Origin: Endomychus coccineus
Taxonomy: Eukaryota; Arthropoda; Insecta; Coleoptera; Endomychidae
Reading direction: 5' to 3'
Length of the DNA: 64,000 nt
Assembly (NCBI GenBank): GCA_958510875.1
Contig: OY294068.1
Location: forward strand, 199,999,997-200,063,996
Below the pieces are notes generated by a model. That model searched no databases. It was not told the origin of the DNA and saw only the letters and a program-made list of their open reading frames with translations. The translations under genes were made by a program, and so were the position numbers. Positions within the stretch are counted from its first letter, which is position 1. Each line of letters starts with the position of its first letter. This document shows, piece by piece, positions 21,215 to 30,909 of this stretch.

Positions 21215-21450
21215 TTCAGACTTTCTATGCTATGCTGGATGGTTTTTCAGGCGGAGGTACCTGCGAAAACTATGTAAATAGGCATAGACAGCTAGTCGGC
21301 CCTGGGACTTCTCAAATCACCTAGAGTCACATCAAGGCTTGCCAAAAAAGCAGGGATACACTGGCTGAACTAGCCAAGAGAAATGAAGTTCAACTCAACT
21401 GGGTCCCCTGGACACCGTGGAGTTGAAGGAAATAAAATTGGCAGAAGAAA
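21215..21450 (+). pseudogene. RNase H-like scrap of a non-LTR retrotransposon
   Basis: Broken plus frames give RLAKKAGIHWL, LAELAKRNEVQLNWVP and, one base shifted, GHRGVEGNKIGRR. WVPGHxGxEGNExAD is the last box of retrotransposon RNase H domains (R1/I/jockey-like). No RT lies next to it. Confidence 0.55.
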
Positions 21451-21835
21451 AACGTATAGTTAATTTACAAACTAGTATGGTGTTAGTGAGAAATAAGCCA
21501 TCTACTTTTGATATTCTGCAATTTCCTCTATTCTATTTAATTGTTTTTTAGTCACAAATTTACCTTTATATATTAAACATTTATCCATCAGTTATCATTT
21601 AATTATTATTGACAAAACTCTGTTCAAAATATCTTGATAATAAAACAGGCGACCGAATGAGAGACGTTAATTAAAATGTTGATAAAGGTATCTAAGTCAA
21701 TTAGCAAACGAACTTTTCAAATGACGCGCTATCTTCTCCATGATAACTGCCTAAAACAATCAATATTTTTCCATACGCACTTAAAATATGAAGCGGCACT
21801 ATTCCAGAATTGTACGAGTAGCGAGAGAGGCCCCA

Positions 21836-21985
21836 CGTTGGGAGCCAAAATAATAATTCTAGTACAGTAATCTGTATTTGGAAGTTTTAATTACGGTTTA
21901 CTCATCTTTGAAAACGTATACGAGCATTCAGACAACTGTTGCAAATTATGACTTCAGCTCCGTCTGAGAAGGAAAGATAAAAAAA
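21836..21985 (-). pseudogene. Trim9: Partial, decayed duplicate of the TRIM9 20.8-kb exon region
   Basis: GACAACTGTTGCAAATTATG then CTCCGTCTGAGAAGGAAAGA at 21940-21980 matches the acceptor-side half of the exon at 20792-20887 with its upstream intron. CACGTTGGGAGCCAAAAT (21836) matches 20954-20975, also from that region. The two blocks are in reversed order compared with the original. The copy has an inserted stop-making base change and lacks the donor half, so it cannot act as an exon. Confidence 0.6.
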
Positions 21986-22336
21986 ACAACTTCATTAAAT
22001 TACACGTTATAAATACAAAACGTTATGCAATTACTGCACCCCGTCTTATCTGTTTGGAATCTGGCGCAATAAAGAAAACAATAAAGTTCTCTCTGTAAGA
22101 AATAAATTACATCGAGAATAGAGGCGTACAACTTCAAAGATCTCGCTCTCGAGCACGTTATTCTGGTCGTCTGTTACTTCATTTATTTCACAAACAACGT
22201 ACTTCAACTTTAATGCAACTAAAAATACTTGGAACGAAATAAATAAGCATGTTCTGGGAGTTGCCTAATCCTAATATATTTACATGTCTATCGGTCCATT
22301 ATTTTAGTTCATTCTTTGGTCAAATATGCAATGGAT

Positions 22337-22969
22337 CAGTGGCGGCTCGTGAGTATGAAAGAGGGTGGGCGCAACAAAAAACGTATCTATTTTTTGTACA
22401 TAGAATCCATTCTCCTATTGTTCATGCTGGAAAAACGTCTATGACTTTCTTGTCAAAATCTGGGATAGACTGGACGAACTTCTTTTCTATTGATAGGACC
22501 GCCAATGCGTTCAGTCGATCTTCTGACATTGTGCTTTTTGAAAAAGTGTTAATGCGTTTGAGGTGTCTGTAGTTTCATCGGCCACAGCGTCTAATGCAGC
22601 TGCAAAGTTGATTAAGCCTTCATAAATACCTGGATACCGACGTCAATGTCTCATCATCGCTTCGTAACGCCAATTGAAAGGCTCCGCACTGTACACTATG
22701 GAGGCAACACATTTACTGGAGATACGGCGCTTTGTGCCCCAAACCGACGGTATAAGCGCGTATAGCGAAGATATCCGTAGTCAGCCGAATCGGACTTGAA
22801 ATAGGTACACTTCAGAACGTTCCCCGGAACATAGTTTTGAGCGTTAGCATTGAATGCGTCTGACGTGCGGAATAAAATAATGCACTGAATTAGATGTGCA
22901 TTTCCTTGTGTTTATCTTCGTGGTTGGGTGGGCACGTGCCCTTGTGCCCTTTAGTACCAGCCGCCACTG
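22337..22969 (-). mobile_element. hAT deletion derivative, 633 bp, with 8-bp TSD
   Basis: It starts CAGTGGCGGCTCGTGAG and ends CCAGCCGCCACTG, flanked by an exact 8-bp duplication CAATGGAT (22329-22336 and 22970-22977). The minus strand (22572-22340) encodes only the C-terminal hAT dimerisation block: MSEDRLNALAVLSIEKKFVQ then SIPDFDKKVIDVF. The rest of the transposase is missing. It shares its termini with the element at 2523. Confidence 0.9.
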
Positions 22970-23395
22970 CAATGGATATCTATCTAAGCCAATGAGATTA
23001 GTTTTTCAATCAAATAATAACTGGACATAGTATTCATTACTATTAATTCATCATATATAACAGTCATACCAAAATTCTCATTTAAAATTTGAAAAAGAAA
23101 GACAGTCCAGCCAACAGAAAATCAATAATGGAAGCCATCATCATGATGAAAGAAAATACTTATTATTTGGTTTATATCACGTATAATAACACAGACGTTG
23201 CTAGTTTCGGTAATAGCGCACAATTTTCAAACGTCACAAACTGTATGAAACGACTAACGAAATTTAATATTAAATATAGTACAAGAAGCCAATATTTCCT
23301 ACTAATTGGGTAGATCCAAATTATTCGGAAATGCCAATCCGATTATACTGTGAAAATATTGAAAAGGTTGTATAATAAATGAGCGAAAATGTTCC

Positions 23396-23870
23396 TTATA
23401 TCTGATTTTTGACGTTACGACCGGGGCGACCTATATAAAAACTATTATAATCTAGACATGTCAATTTATCAACTCCCAGCTTCCTGTAATTTTCAGTTTT
23501 ATCTTCAGCATTGAATAAAAGATGTGAAAGTCTATTTTTAACATAAGGAATATTTTCTGTTTTACGGCCAAAATGAGTTAAGAAAATATATTTAGTTGAT
23601 GAATGCTTAGTTTTCATTAACGAATGAATGCTGTAATTTGTTAATTTCTTTAGTTTAAGGGATATTAATTATGCTATTGTATTTACGTCAACACCGTTAC
23701 TGAGAACAATTGTTTTCATAGTGTCCAATTCTATATTTAGGTTTTCTTTAGAAAGTGGGAGTGAGAAAGCTCGAGAACCTAAACATATTTCCTGACATAT
23801 TTTGGCCCAAAAACGTTCTCAACTGTGAATAGTTTAGCTCATATAATCTTGAGTTAGTTTTAAACAACAA
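23396..23870 (-). pseudogene. PLE family B: RT C-terminus and GIY-YIG fragment
   Basis: Minus-strand frames: EICLGSRAFSLPLSKENLNI then MKTIVLSNGVDVNTIA (about 23820-23680, end of RT), followed by HFGRKTENIPYVKN and VDKLTCLDYNSFYIGRPGRN (23480-23400), a GIY-YIG endonuclease with its usual (V)YKLTC...FYIGxTGRN start. A typical T is P in GRPGRN. The C-terminal half of the endonuclease is lost. A family B end motif lies about 300 bp upstream on the same strand (24163-24198). Confidence 0.7.
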
Positions 23871-24105
23871 TATAAACTATCACATTTTATGTTATATGCT
23901 GAAGATACAATTGAAAAGTACAGGAAATGCGGAATGTACTGGTTGGTGTCGTATGAGCTGAAAAGAAGAAAGATTTCGTTCGACTTCTGTTATTTTATGT
24001 TCCAAATGAACGGTTCATTAAATCTAGTGATACCAAGTAATAATTAATACAAATTTATTACATTTTTTTCTCTAAATATGACTAAGTAATTTTCTGGCAA
24101 GCTAT

Positions 24106-24202
24106 TACTAATAAGTAAGAAATAATAACCCTTATCCACTAAGAATACAGTTAAAGTACTAAGGACCTTTCAGCTACCAAGTAGCCCCTTCATCAGAGTT
24201 TA
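24106..24202 (-). ncRNA. PLE family B end with hammerhead-like motif
   Basis: On the minus strand: CTCTGATGAAGGGGCTACTT, GGTAGCTGAAAGGTCC. CTGATGA and GAAA boxes flank a GCTAC/GTAGC stem with a 3-4 base loop. The same block occurs at 58913-58946, and a shortened one at 35303-35322. It resembles the hammerhead motifs in Penelope-like terminal repeats, but stem I is weak and activity is not shown. Confidence 0.4.
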
Positions 24203-24204
24203 TT

Positions 24205-24970
24205 TGAAAAGCTACTACTTCAATAAAGTTCTTTTTATCACTGAATAATTTCCAAAGGTCTATAGACATTATTCAAATCGTTGTATAAAAAAAACTCGTA
24301 CTCGTGTTTCGCAATCCGCCTACACAAACAACATACAACTTGTAATTACGACCAGCCTAAACTGGAGAGAGTGCGAGGGACGTGACGGAGCGTTCAATAT
24401 GTCCTAGGGCGGATATGGTACATATAGTGCACGGGGCGGACTAACTTTGACCTCCACTACCCTGCTCCTTTGTTTAGTTTGCGATATTTCTTGTTGGTAC
24501 ATCTACAATTAACCGGCCAGGAGCGATTCAAAGTTAACGAAATCGAGTCACTCTATTCATACTTTCACATTCTGTTTCGTTTCGTTAAAAACGACAGCAA
24601 ATGAAGGGGTGAAATGAGATCGCATTCAACGTTTTATTCGAGCTCCCTTAGAAAAAAAATCCACGATACGATAATGCAAATGGAACTAATATAGTTTCTT
24701 GACACAGGTGCGAGATATATATGTTCTTGCTGCCAATGTGTAAGATAGAATGCTTTCTAATATGAATGATGAACCAGATTAAACTTTAGAATTTGATTTG
24801 ATAAGTTACAGACCTAGTGGTTAGATATGAAGTATGTCCTCACGATTCCGCTTATATACCATTCCTTTGGCAATGTTTTGTATATGGCTTTCGCTAGAAT
24901 AAAATAATTAAAATAGAATAGGTATGTACAGTGACGGTTTTACATTAGAACGTCAGAAAACATTGATATG
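24205..24970. other. Stretch without recognised genes
   Basis: No coding, repeat or structured signal was recognised here. Confidence 0.5.
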
Positions 24971-24974
24971 AGTT

Positions 24975-25460
24975 CCAACTGCCATAACACGTATTCCAAA
25001 ACATTCTGCGATTAAATTTGCATTAGCATTGAATACCAGTGAACCGTGTTACGTCGAATCTTATTTAAGGACATACGTTTTCACCCCTTATACAATTCAA
25101 ATTGTCCAACAATTAAAAGAAGCTGATTTGGTTACTCCCATGAATTTTTATTAAGAAATCTTGCAGCGTTTGGATAGGGAAGAAAACTTGATCTACCATA
25201 TGTTTATGACAGATGAAGCTCATTTTCATCTTAACGGCTATGTAAATAAACAGAATAGTCGATATTGGAGCGCTGAAAACCCGCTTCAGTTACTTGAGAA
25301 ACCCTTACATAATCCTAAGTATGGTGAGCTTTTCCATCATGTGGCATTATTGGGCCATTCTTTTTTGATGACGATAAAGGAAATGCTAGAACAGTTACTG
25401 CAGTTCGTTACACAAACATGGTCACAACAAGAAGCAAGAACTGGTTCCATATCCTGAGAT
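24975..25460 (+). pseudogene. Second DD41D-type transposase, left part
   Basis: Plus-strand frames give an HPYKIQ-like block (YTIQIVQQLKEADLVTP), then the open frame QRLDREENLIYHMFMTDEAH (first D in MTDEAHF) and FHLNGYVNKQNSRYWSAENP, typical of a Tc1/mariner-like transposase related to the one at 16.3-17.4 kb. Small shifts follow (GNARTVTAVRYTNMV). The frame is then cut at CCTGAGAT (25453-25460) by a non-LTR insertion and resumes at 27698. The N-terminus and the element ends were not identified. Confidence 0.75.
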
Positions 25461-27697
25461 TTAATAATAATAATAATAATAATGTTTATTTCAACATGGT
25501 TTGTCTACATTTAAAAAATAAACATGAACAATACAATATTAAAAAACGTCGTAGTAACTATATGTATATACACTTCACTACATATATAAACAAATAATAA
25601 ATAATATAGAAACACTATCACCGTAAAATGTTAAGCACATGATATACAGACTTATTGTTCTAAAAAATCTGCAACTGTATAAGGTTCTAAAGTTATTAGC
25701 AATTTAGTAACAGCTGCTTTGAATTTTTTAAATTCCTTAATCTCTTTAATTTCATTTGGAAGTTTGTTAAAAAGCTTAAGGCTCATGTATTCCATATTTT
25801 TTTGATATAATGTTAAGTCAACCTCTGGGTAAAGATATAAAATCTTACGAGTTTCATATATTTGTCCGTTTTCATACTCTGCCGAATAGTGTTTGTTTCT
25901 GAAGTTGAACATAAGACTTTCCGAGATATAAAGTGCCGGAACAGTTAAAATATTGAATTTGCGAAAAGTACCTTTACAAGAGTTTCGATGCCTCAGGCCA
26001 TAAATTATGCGTATTGCCATTTTTTGTAGAATCAAAATCTGTTTAGATTGAGAGCCGTTGCCCCAGAAAGTAATCCCATAAGTTATCAGAGACTGGAAAA
26101 AGGCGTAATAGACAACCATTAGAGTTTCCTTGTCCACCGATTTTTTTAAAGTTCTTAATACGTATAGTTTAGATTTAAGTCTGTTTGAAAGAGATGTTAT
26201 TTATTCATACCAATTCAAATTTTTGTCTATAATAAGTCCCAAAAATTTAGTACTATTATCTACGTCAATAATTTGGTTATTCAAAGTAAGAGTTTTTGGA
26301 ATTTCAATATTCGACTTATTAGTTTGAAAAATTACACACTTTGTTTTTGACTTGTTAATTACAAGTTTATTGACTTGACACCAATTTTCAATCTCTGTCA
26401 GCACTAGGATCAACTCCTGATTCAAATTCTCAATATTGTTACTTTTAATGGCAACATTCTCGTCGTCCGCATAGTTTAAGGTGGTATGTATTAGAAAGAA
26501 AGAGGCCCTAATATAGAGCCCTGTGGCACTCCTATTTCAATATATATATTTTTTTTGATATGTATTGGTTCTGGTCTGAGTTAATTTCTACAACTTGGTT
26601 TCTATCTTTTAAGTAGCTGACTATAATTGACAACTGTTTCCCTCGTATACCGTAATTTTTCAGTTTTTTGATTAAAATTGTGTGATCTATACAGTCAAAG
26701 GCTTTGGATAAGTCTAAGAAAATTCCACAAGGTATCTCTTGATTATCCAAAGCCTTTAACACAAATCTAGTAAATTCGAAAACAGCTGTCATTGTACTTC
26801 GGCCCTTAAGAAAGCCATGTTGACTTTTGTTAAAAATTTTGAATTTTGTAAAAAAAACCTACTAATCTGTGACTCAAAAATTTTTCTACCAGTTTGGCAA
26901 ATGAAGAAAGTAGGCTAATAGGCCGATAGCTACCCAAGTCCTCGCAGTCTCCTTTTTTATACAAAGGCTTTACTATTGCTACCTTTAAAGCGTCGGGAAA
27001 TATACCATTTTCAAATACACAATTTATAATATGACATAATATTTTTTGTATTTTTGCTAATGAGAATTTAAGAATAGTTAGGGGAATGCCGTCAACACCA
27101 AAACTAAACTTATTTTGCAGCTGATTACAACCCTTTATTATCTCATCTTCTGTGACTGGATAAAGATAAAGACTATTCGACAGAGGTTCAATGGGACAAA
27201 CATAAGGTTCTTGATTATTTTTATCATTGTATAACCTTTTTCCAGAATTTATAAAGAAATCATTAAAATCGTTTACAACTTTATTTAAATCGCCCGTAAT
27301 TTTTATATCATTATTTTTCTTATTTTTATTACATACATTATTTACAATATTCCAGGTGGTTTTTGATTTATTACTTGAGTTTAGTATTTGCTTTTTTAAG
27401 AGTTTTTGTCTTTGAGTTATTATTAATGAGTCATAATTTTGTTTTAGCTTTTTATATAGTACATTATAATTTGGATCAAATTTTGAGATTATATTTAATA
27501 GATCTAGGGAATTTTTTAAAGAGTCTAACTCCTGATTTTTTACTTTAATTTTTTTGCTCTTACTGCAAATTTTGTATTTTCCCAAGTACAAATTTGTAAA
27601 TCCTTCAAAAACTTTTTTTTGTTATTCTCACTAAAGTTTCTTGACCTTCTGAATGTGTTCTTCTGTCTATTTTCCCTTTCCAGTGTGAATTTTAATA
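25461..27697 (-). mobile_element. 5'-truncated non-LTR retrotransposon with (TAA)n tail and 8-bp TSD
   Basis: CCTGAGAT is present on both sides (25453-25460 and 27698-27705). On the minus strand the element ends in an ATT/TAA repeat tail (25462-25483) and begins inside its ORF2, as expected from target-primed reverse transcription with 5' truncation. It splits a DD41D transposase. The RT frames are listed separately. The (TAA)n tail is reminiscent of I-clade elements, but the RT looks CR1/jockey-like, so clade assignment is open. Confidence 0.85.
25652..27591 (-). pseudogene. Reverse transcriptase ORF of the 25.5-27.7 kb non-LTR element
   Basis: Open frames in order on the minus strand: 27591-26830 (RT N-part: FSFGVDGIPLTILKFSLAK, FPDALKVAIVKPLYKKGD, LGSYRPISLLSSFAKLVEK), 26792-26532 (GIFLDLSKAFDCIDHTILI), GVPQGSILGPL near 26530-26500, then YADD (HTTLNYADDENVAIK near 26480), 26425-26201 (NLVINKSKTKCVIF) and 26137-25652 (YYAFFQSLITYGITFWGNGS). 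It is complete from the RT start to the C-terminus but carries at least three frameshifts. The endonuclease is absent because of 5' truncation. Confidence 0.85.
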
Positions 27698-27705
27698 CCT
27701 GAGAT

Positions 27706-28105
27706 GTATGATCTGAGATATGTGGCTCAATAATAAATGACTCAGATTACGTGGTTCCAGCAAGAAGGTTCTACCAGTCATACTGCTCGTATGTCTACTG
27801 TTGCTTTAAGGGAACCCTTTCCGAACCATATCAAATCCAAAAATGAAGACATTGCTTGGCCGGCTAGATCGCCTGATTTGTCCGCATGCGATTTTTTCCT
27901 TTAGGGTTGGCTCAAGAGCACGTTGTACACTGGCGCTTGGACTAATACCACGATCTCGTGTTACAATATTAGACGAAAGATTTGTAAATTTGTCCAGAAA
28001 TCTTTCCGTAACTTAATTATTGAAGAGGATTATCCAAAAGAACAATTTCGATATCATCGAACAACGTGTACAAACATGCAAAAATTAATTATATCGGAGT
28101 TGTAG
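27706..28105 (+). pseudogene. Second DD41D-type transposase, right part
   Basis: The plus frame resumes directly after the non-LTR target duplication (PEM then YDLRYVAQ) and, after two stops, reads ITWFQQEGSTSHTARMSTVA, NEDIAWPARSPDLSACDFF and LKSTLYTG, ending at 28105. The normal QQDGA aspartate is a glutamate. Counting from it to the D of SACD gives 41 residues, the same spacing as in the 16-kb transposase. Stops and the glutamate argue against activity. Confidence 0.75.
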
Positions 28106-28642
28106 ACTTCATCTCGGGGATTAATATAATCCACTTTAGAGAGAAGTTATTTACCGATATGAGAAAGCGAGATAACCACTTTCATAGTTCGGCAAGTTAC
28201 AAACAAAGTCTCTTCGGTAGCCTTCTGGGTTTATTAAATTCTATAAAGTCTACCTAGGGCGAGAGCGGTCTTTTATAGAACGGCGGAGGGTGTATGGGGT
28301 GTTCCGTTCTGTGTTAACCTAGCGATATTAGAAACGAAGGGCTGTCGTCAGTGAACAGAGCTAATAACATAATATAAATGCATTCGTCACAGTGGAATTA
28401 AGTTTGATTTATAGGAGAATTCTATTAAGTTTTACAAAGTAAACCGATTCATTCGCAAGGAGAAACAATTACTTCATACGAATTGTACTTTTAAATTGAT
28501 TCAAATCGGATGGAGCCGGTCTTTATAAACCGACTATGGAGTTTAGAATCAAAGGAATATTATTAGAAATTACAACATTCCTTCACCTAATATATACTAG
28601 GAAACAGCAGACTCTACGTGAACGGGACGAAACAGTCTTGTA

Positions 28643-29706
28643 CAAGGTTATCATAAAGTAAGGGATATATTTCCTCCAGCGTTGTTGGTCGTGTTGTAAA
28701 CACCAAATTCTTTTAATAACCCCACCGCCAATAATCCGCTGGGTTATTGCTTATAACACGATCTTGAAAAATCGCAGTTAACAATTCTTTAACTGGTCGG
28801 TAAATGTGCGAAGATGGCTCCATCCTGCATAAAAATCATGTTTTCAATTCCTTCGTGCTCGTTTTGCAACTGTGGAATTGCATGATCCCTTAATATTTAC
28901 AGGTATAGTTCACCAGTAACAGTTACAGATACGGCCTCCCCATTCTGTAGTTCGTCGAAAAAGTATGGCGCAATGATGAAATTAGCTGTGAAACCGCACC
29001 AACTGTGACTTTTGTGTCATGAAGGCCTTGCTGGACGATTTCATGTGAATTTTCGGTTAAAATACCGGATAACCTGACAGCAAAATTTGATCCAAACAGC
29101 AGTTGCAGTTTAAAGGGATACTTTTTAGAATTTTCCGTAAAATTTTCTAAACCGTGGTTTATGGCATTTGTATTCCTTTTGATATCGCATTCACACTACT
29201 GATTGCTAACGGATTAGTATTGGCTACGTTTTGATTTTCCTGAAGAATTTCTGCAAATTGAAAATCACTAATCCCAAGTCTTCCTGATCTCGGAACGTCT
29301 TTTACAGACCCTATTCTTTCAAATTTGTTAATCAAATTACGATACGCCTTCTTTTGCCACGGCCCTGTTCTCAGACCCATTTTTGTAAGAAATCTTCGTT
29401 ATCCAGTAGTGTAATTTCTACCACCTTCATAATAACATTGCACTAAACCAATTCTTGTTTGTAGATTCATGTTGAAATTGTTACCATTTAGGTTAGGCGA
29501 GTTTTATTTTGAGAACAATTCTCTATATTACGATTATTTCGTTCGAAACTTGTATCAATAGTTGTCACAACAATTCTTTTGTTTTCCATAGATACACCAA
29601 AATTCAATTATTGGAGCAACTAGATTCTGTTAATTTTTGCTACTAGCATAAATACTTAAAACTATATAGCAATTTAAAATAGACCCCTTACTTCATGATA
29701 ACCCCA
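28643..29706 (-). mobile_element. mariner-like element with TIRs, 1064 bp
   Basis: Left CAAGGTTATCATAAAGTAAG and right (reverse complement) TGGGGTTATCATGAAGTAAG match over about 22 bp, with TA on each side (28641-28642 and 29707-29708). The minus strand carries transposase remains: MGLRTGPWQKKAYRNLINKF, then RIGSVKDVPRSGRLG (29380-29260, helix-turn-helix region) and MIFMQDGAI (about 28830, a QDGAxxH-type box) with LLAVGLLKEFGVYNT near 28710. Frames are broken throughout. Confidence 0.75.
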
Positions 29707-30417
29707 TATATCATCCAAGACTGCGACTGTCCTCCAGAACCGACAAAATTAGTATATTCAATCGAAGGAAAGGGGTTGATTTTACGTGGTTGAACATTTT
29801 GGATGCGCAATAGGCCTAGGGCCGATATGAGCAGATTATAATCATGCGACCCAATGAATCAATCAATCAACTGTAACAGACAGTAGATAACACAGTTGGA
29901 CAACTGAATCAAAAGTAAGAAGGTACTGCAAAATGTGAATCATGTGATTAAATATTTGTTGCGGCGTCGAAGGGAATATTTATTCACGGCCATCATTAGA
30001 ATAATATTACTATTTATATACCCCTCGATCTGTTTGTTTATCATTTTGTTGTTTATTTTTCATTTTATCATGTACATTAGCTATTCGCAATGCAATTTAC
30101 TTAAGTTTATGCCGCAGAAACAAAACCATAAGGATTGCTGGAAGCCGATCGCTTTGGTATTGAAGTCGAATGTTGTACGAGGAATGATCAATATAACACG
30201 GCATTATACCAAGATTTCATGCAGTTTGCAATTTCAACAATAACGCCTTGGATACTGTTGAGTTTTATCATACCACTTATTGTAAATCGGAATAATATAC
30301 AAAGTAATTCATCATCATCTGTTCTGCAGTTTTCAATTAAATAAGGGATGTTGCTCGTAACGCGTTCTTAAATGACTCTTGTATTCACCTCTCGGCACTA
30401 TTTATATTAGTAGCGAG

Positions 30418-30676
30418 CTTCAGTGTTTATAGCATTCCCTGTTCATGCGGTAAAGTCTACATTGGTGAAACAGGTCGTACAGTAGCCACTCGTATGAAAA
30501 ATCATGATCGTTGTACAAGGCTTCGTGACACCAGTAGATCTGCACTTGCGGTACACACTTTCCGAAGATAATAAAATCCTAGCCCGAACCCCAAAGTTCT
30601 ATCAGCGAAACATTTTTGAAGCGAAAGAAATCCTAAAATATCGAAATAATCTAAGCCGTGAATCAGGATATTAGTT
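30418..30676 (+). pseudogene. PLE family C GIY-YIG endonuclease fragment (repeated in each unit)
   Basis: FSVYSIPCSCGKVYIGETGR, TVATRMKNH is the start of a PLE GIY-YIG domain with its CxC knuckle. After a shift near 30560 the frame continues DNKILARTPKFYQRNIFEAK, EILKYRNNLSRESGY then a stop, the usual C-terminus of the domain. Copies lie at about 31437, 32456 and 33475. RT is missing. The catalytic Y, R and E positions seem present but split by the shift. Confidence 0.75.
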
Positions 30677-30865
30677 TCCCAGCACTTGGTAACCCATCCT
30701 CGAAAATTCAACTTCGCACATCACATAACAGTGGGGTCAGGTGCCAGTCAGAACAGAGTTAACCGTCGGAATAAAGTCAGTGAGCTGTGTAGCGTGAATG
30801 TTTTTCCCACAGTAAATACCGCTACAGAAACCAGAAGAATCAGTTTCAGTTCAGGCCTCAAGCCT

Positions 30866-30909
30866 GTCCTGAAGATGCCACCTGTAATGGTTGGCAAAAC
30901 GTCGATATC
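30866..30909 (+). ncRNA. Hammerhead-like motif of PLE family C (four copies)
   Basis: GTCCTGAAGATGCCACCTGT, AATGGTTGGCAAAACGTC: a CTGAAGA box, a GCCA/TGGC stem and an AAAACGTC box. In unit 4 (about 33923-33966) the second box is GAAAC, the hammerhead consensus, while units 1-3 have AAAAC. Other copies lie at about 31885 and 32904. Ribozyme function is uncertain, as stem I is not obvious. Confidence 0.4.
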
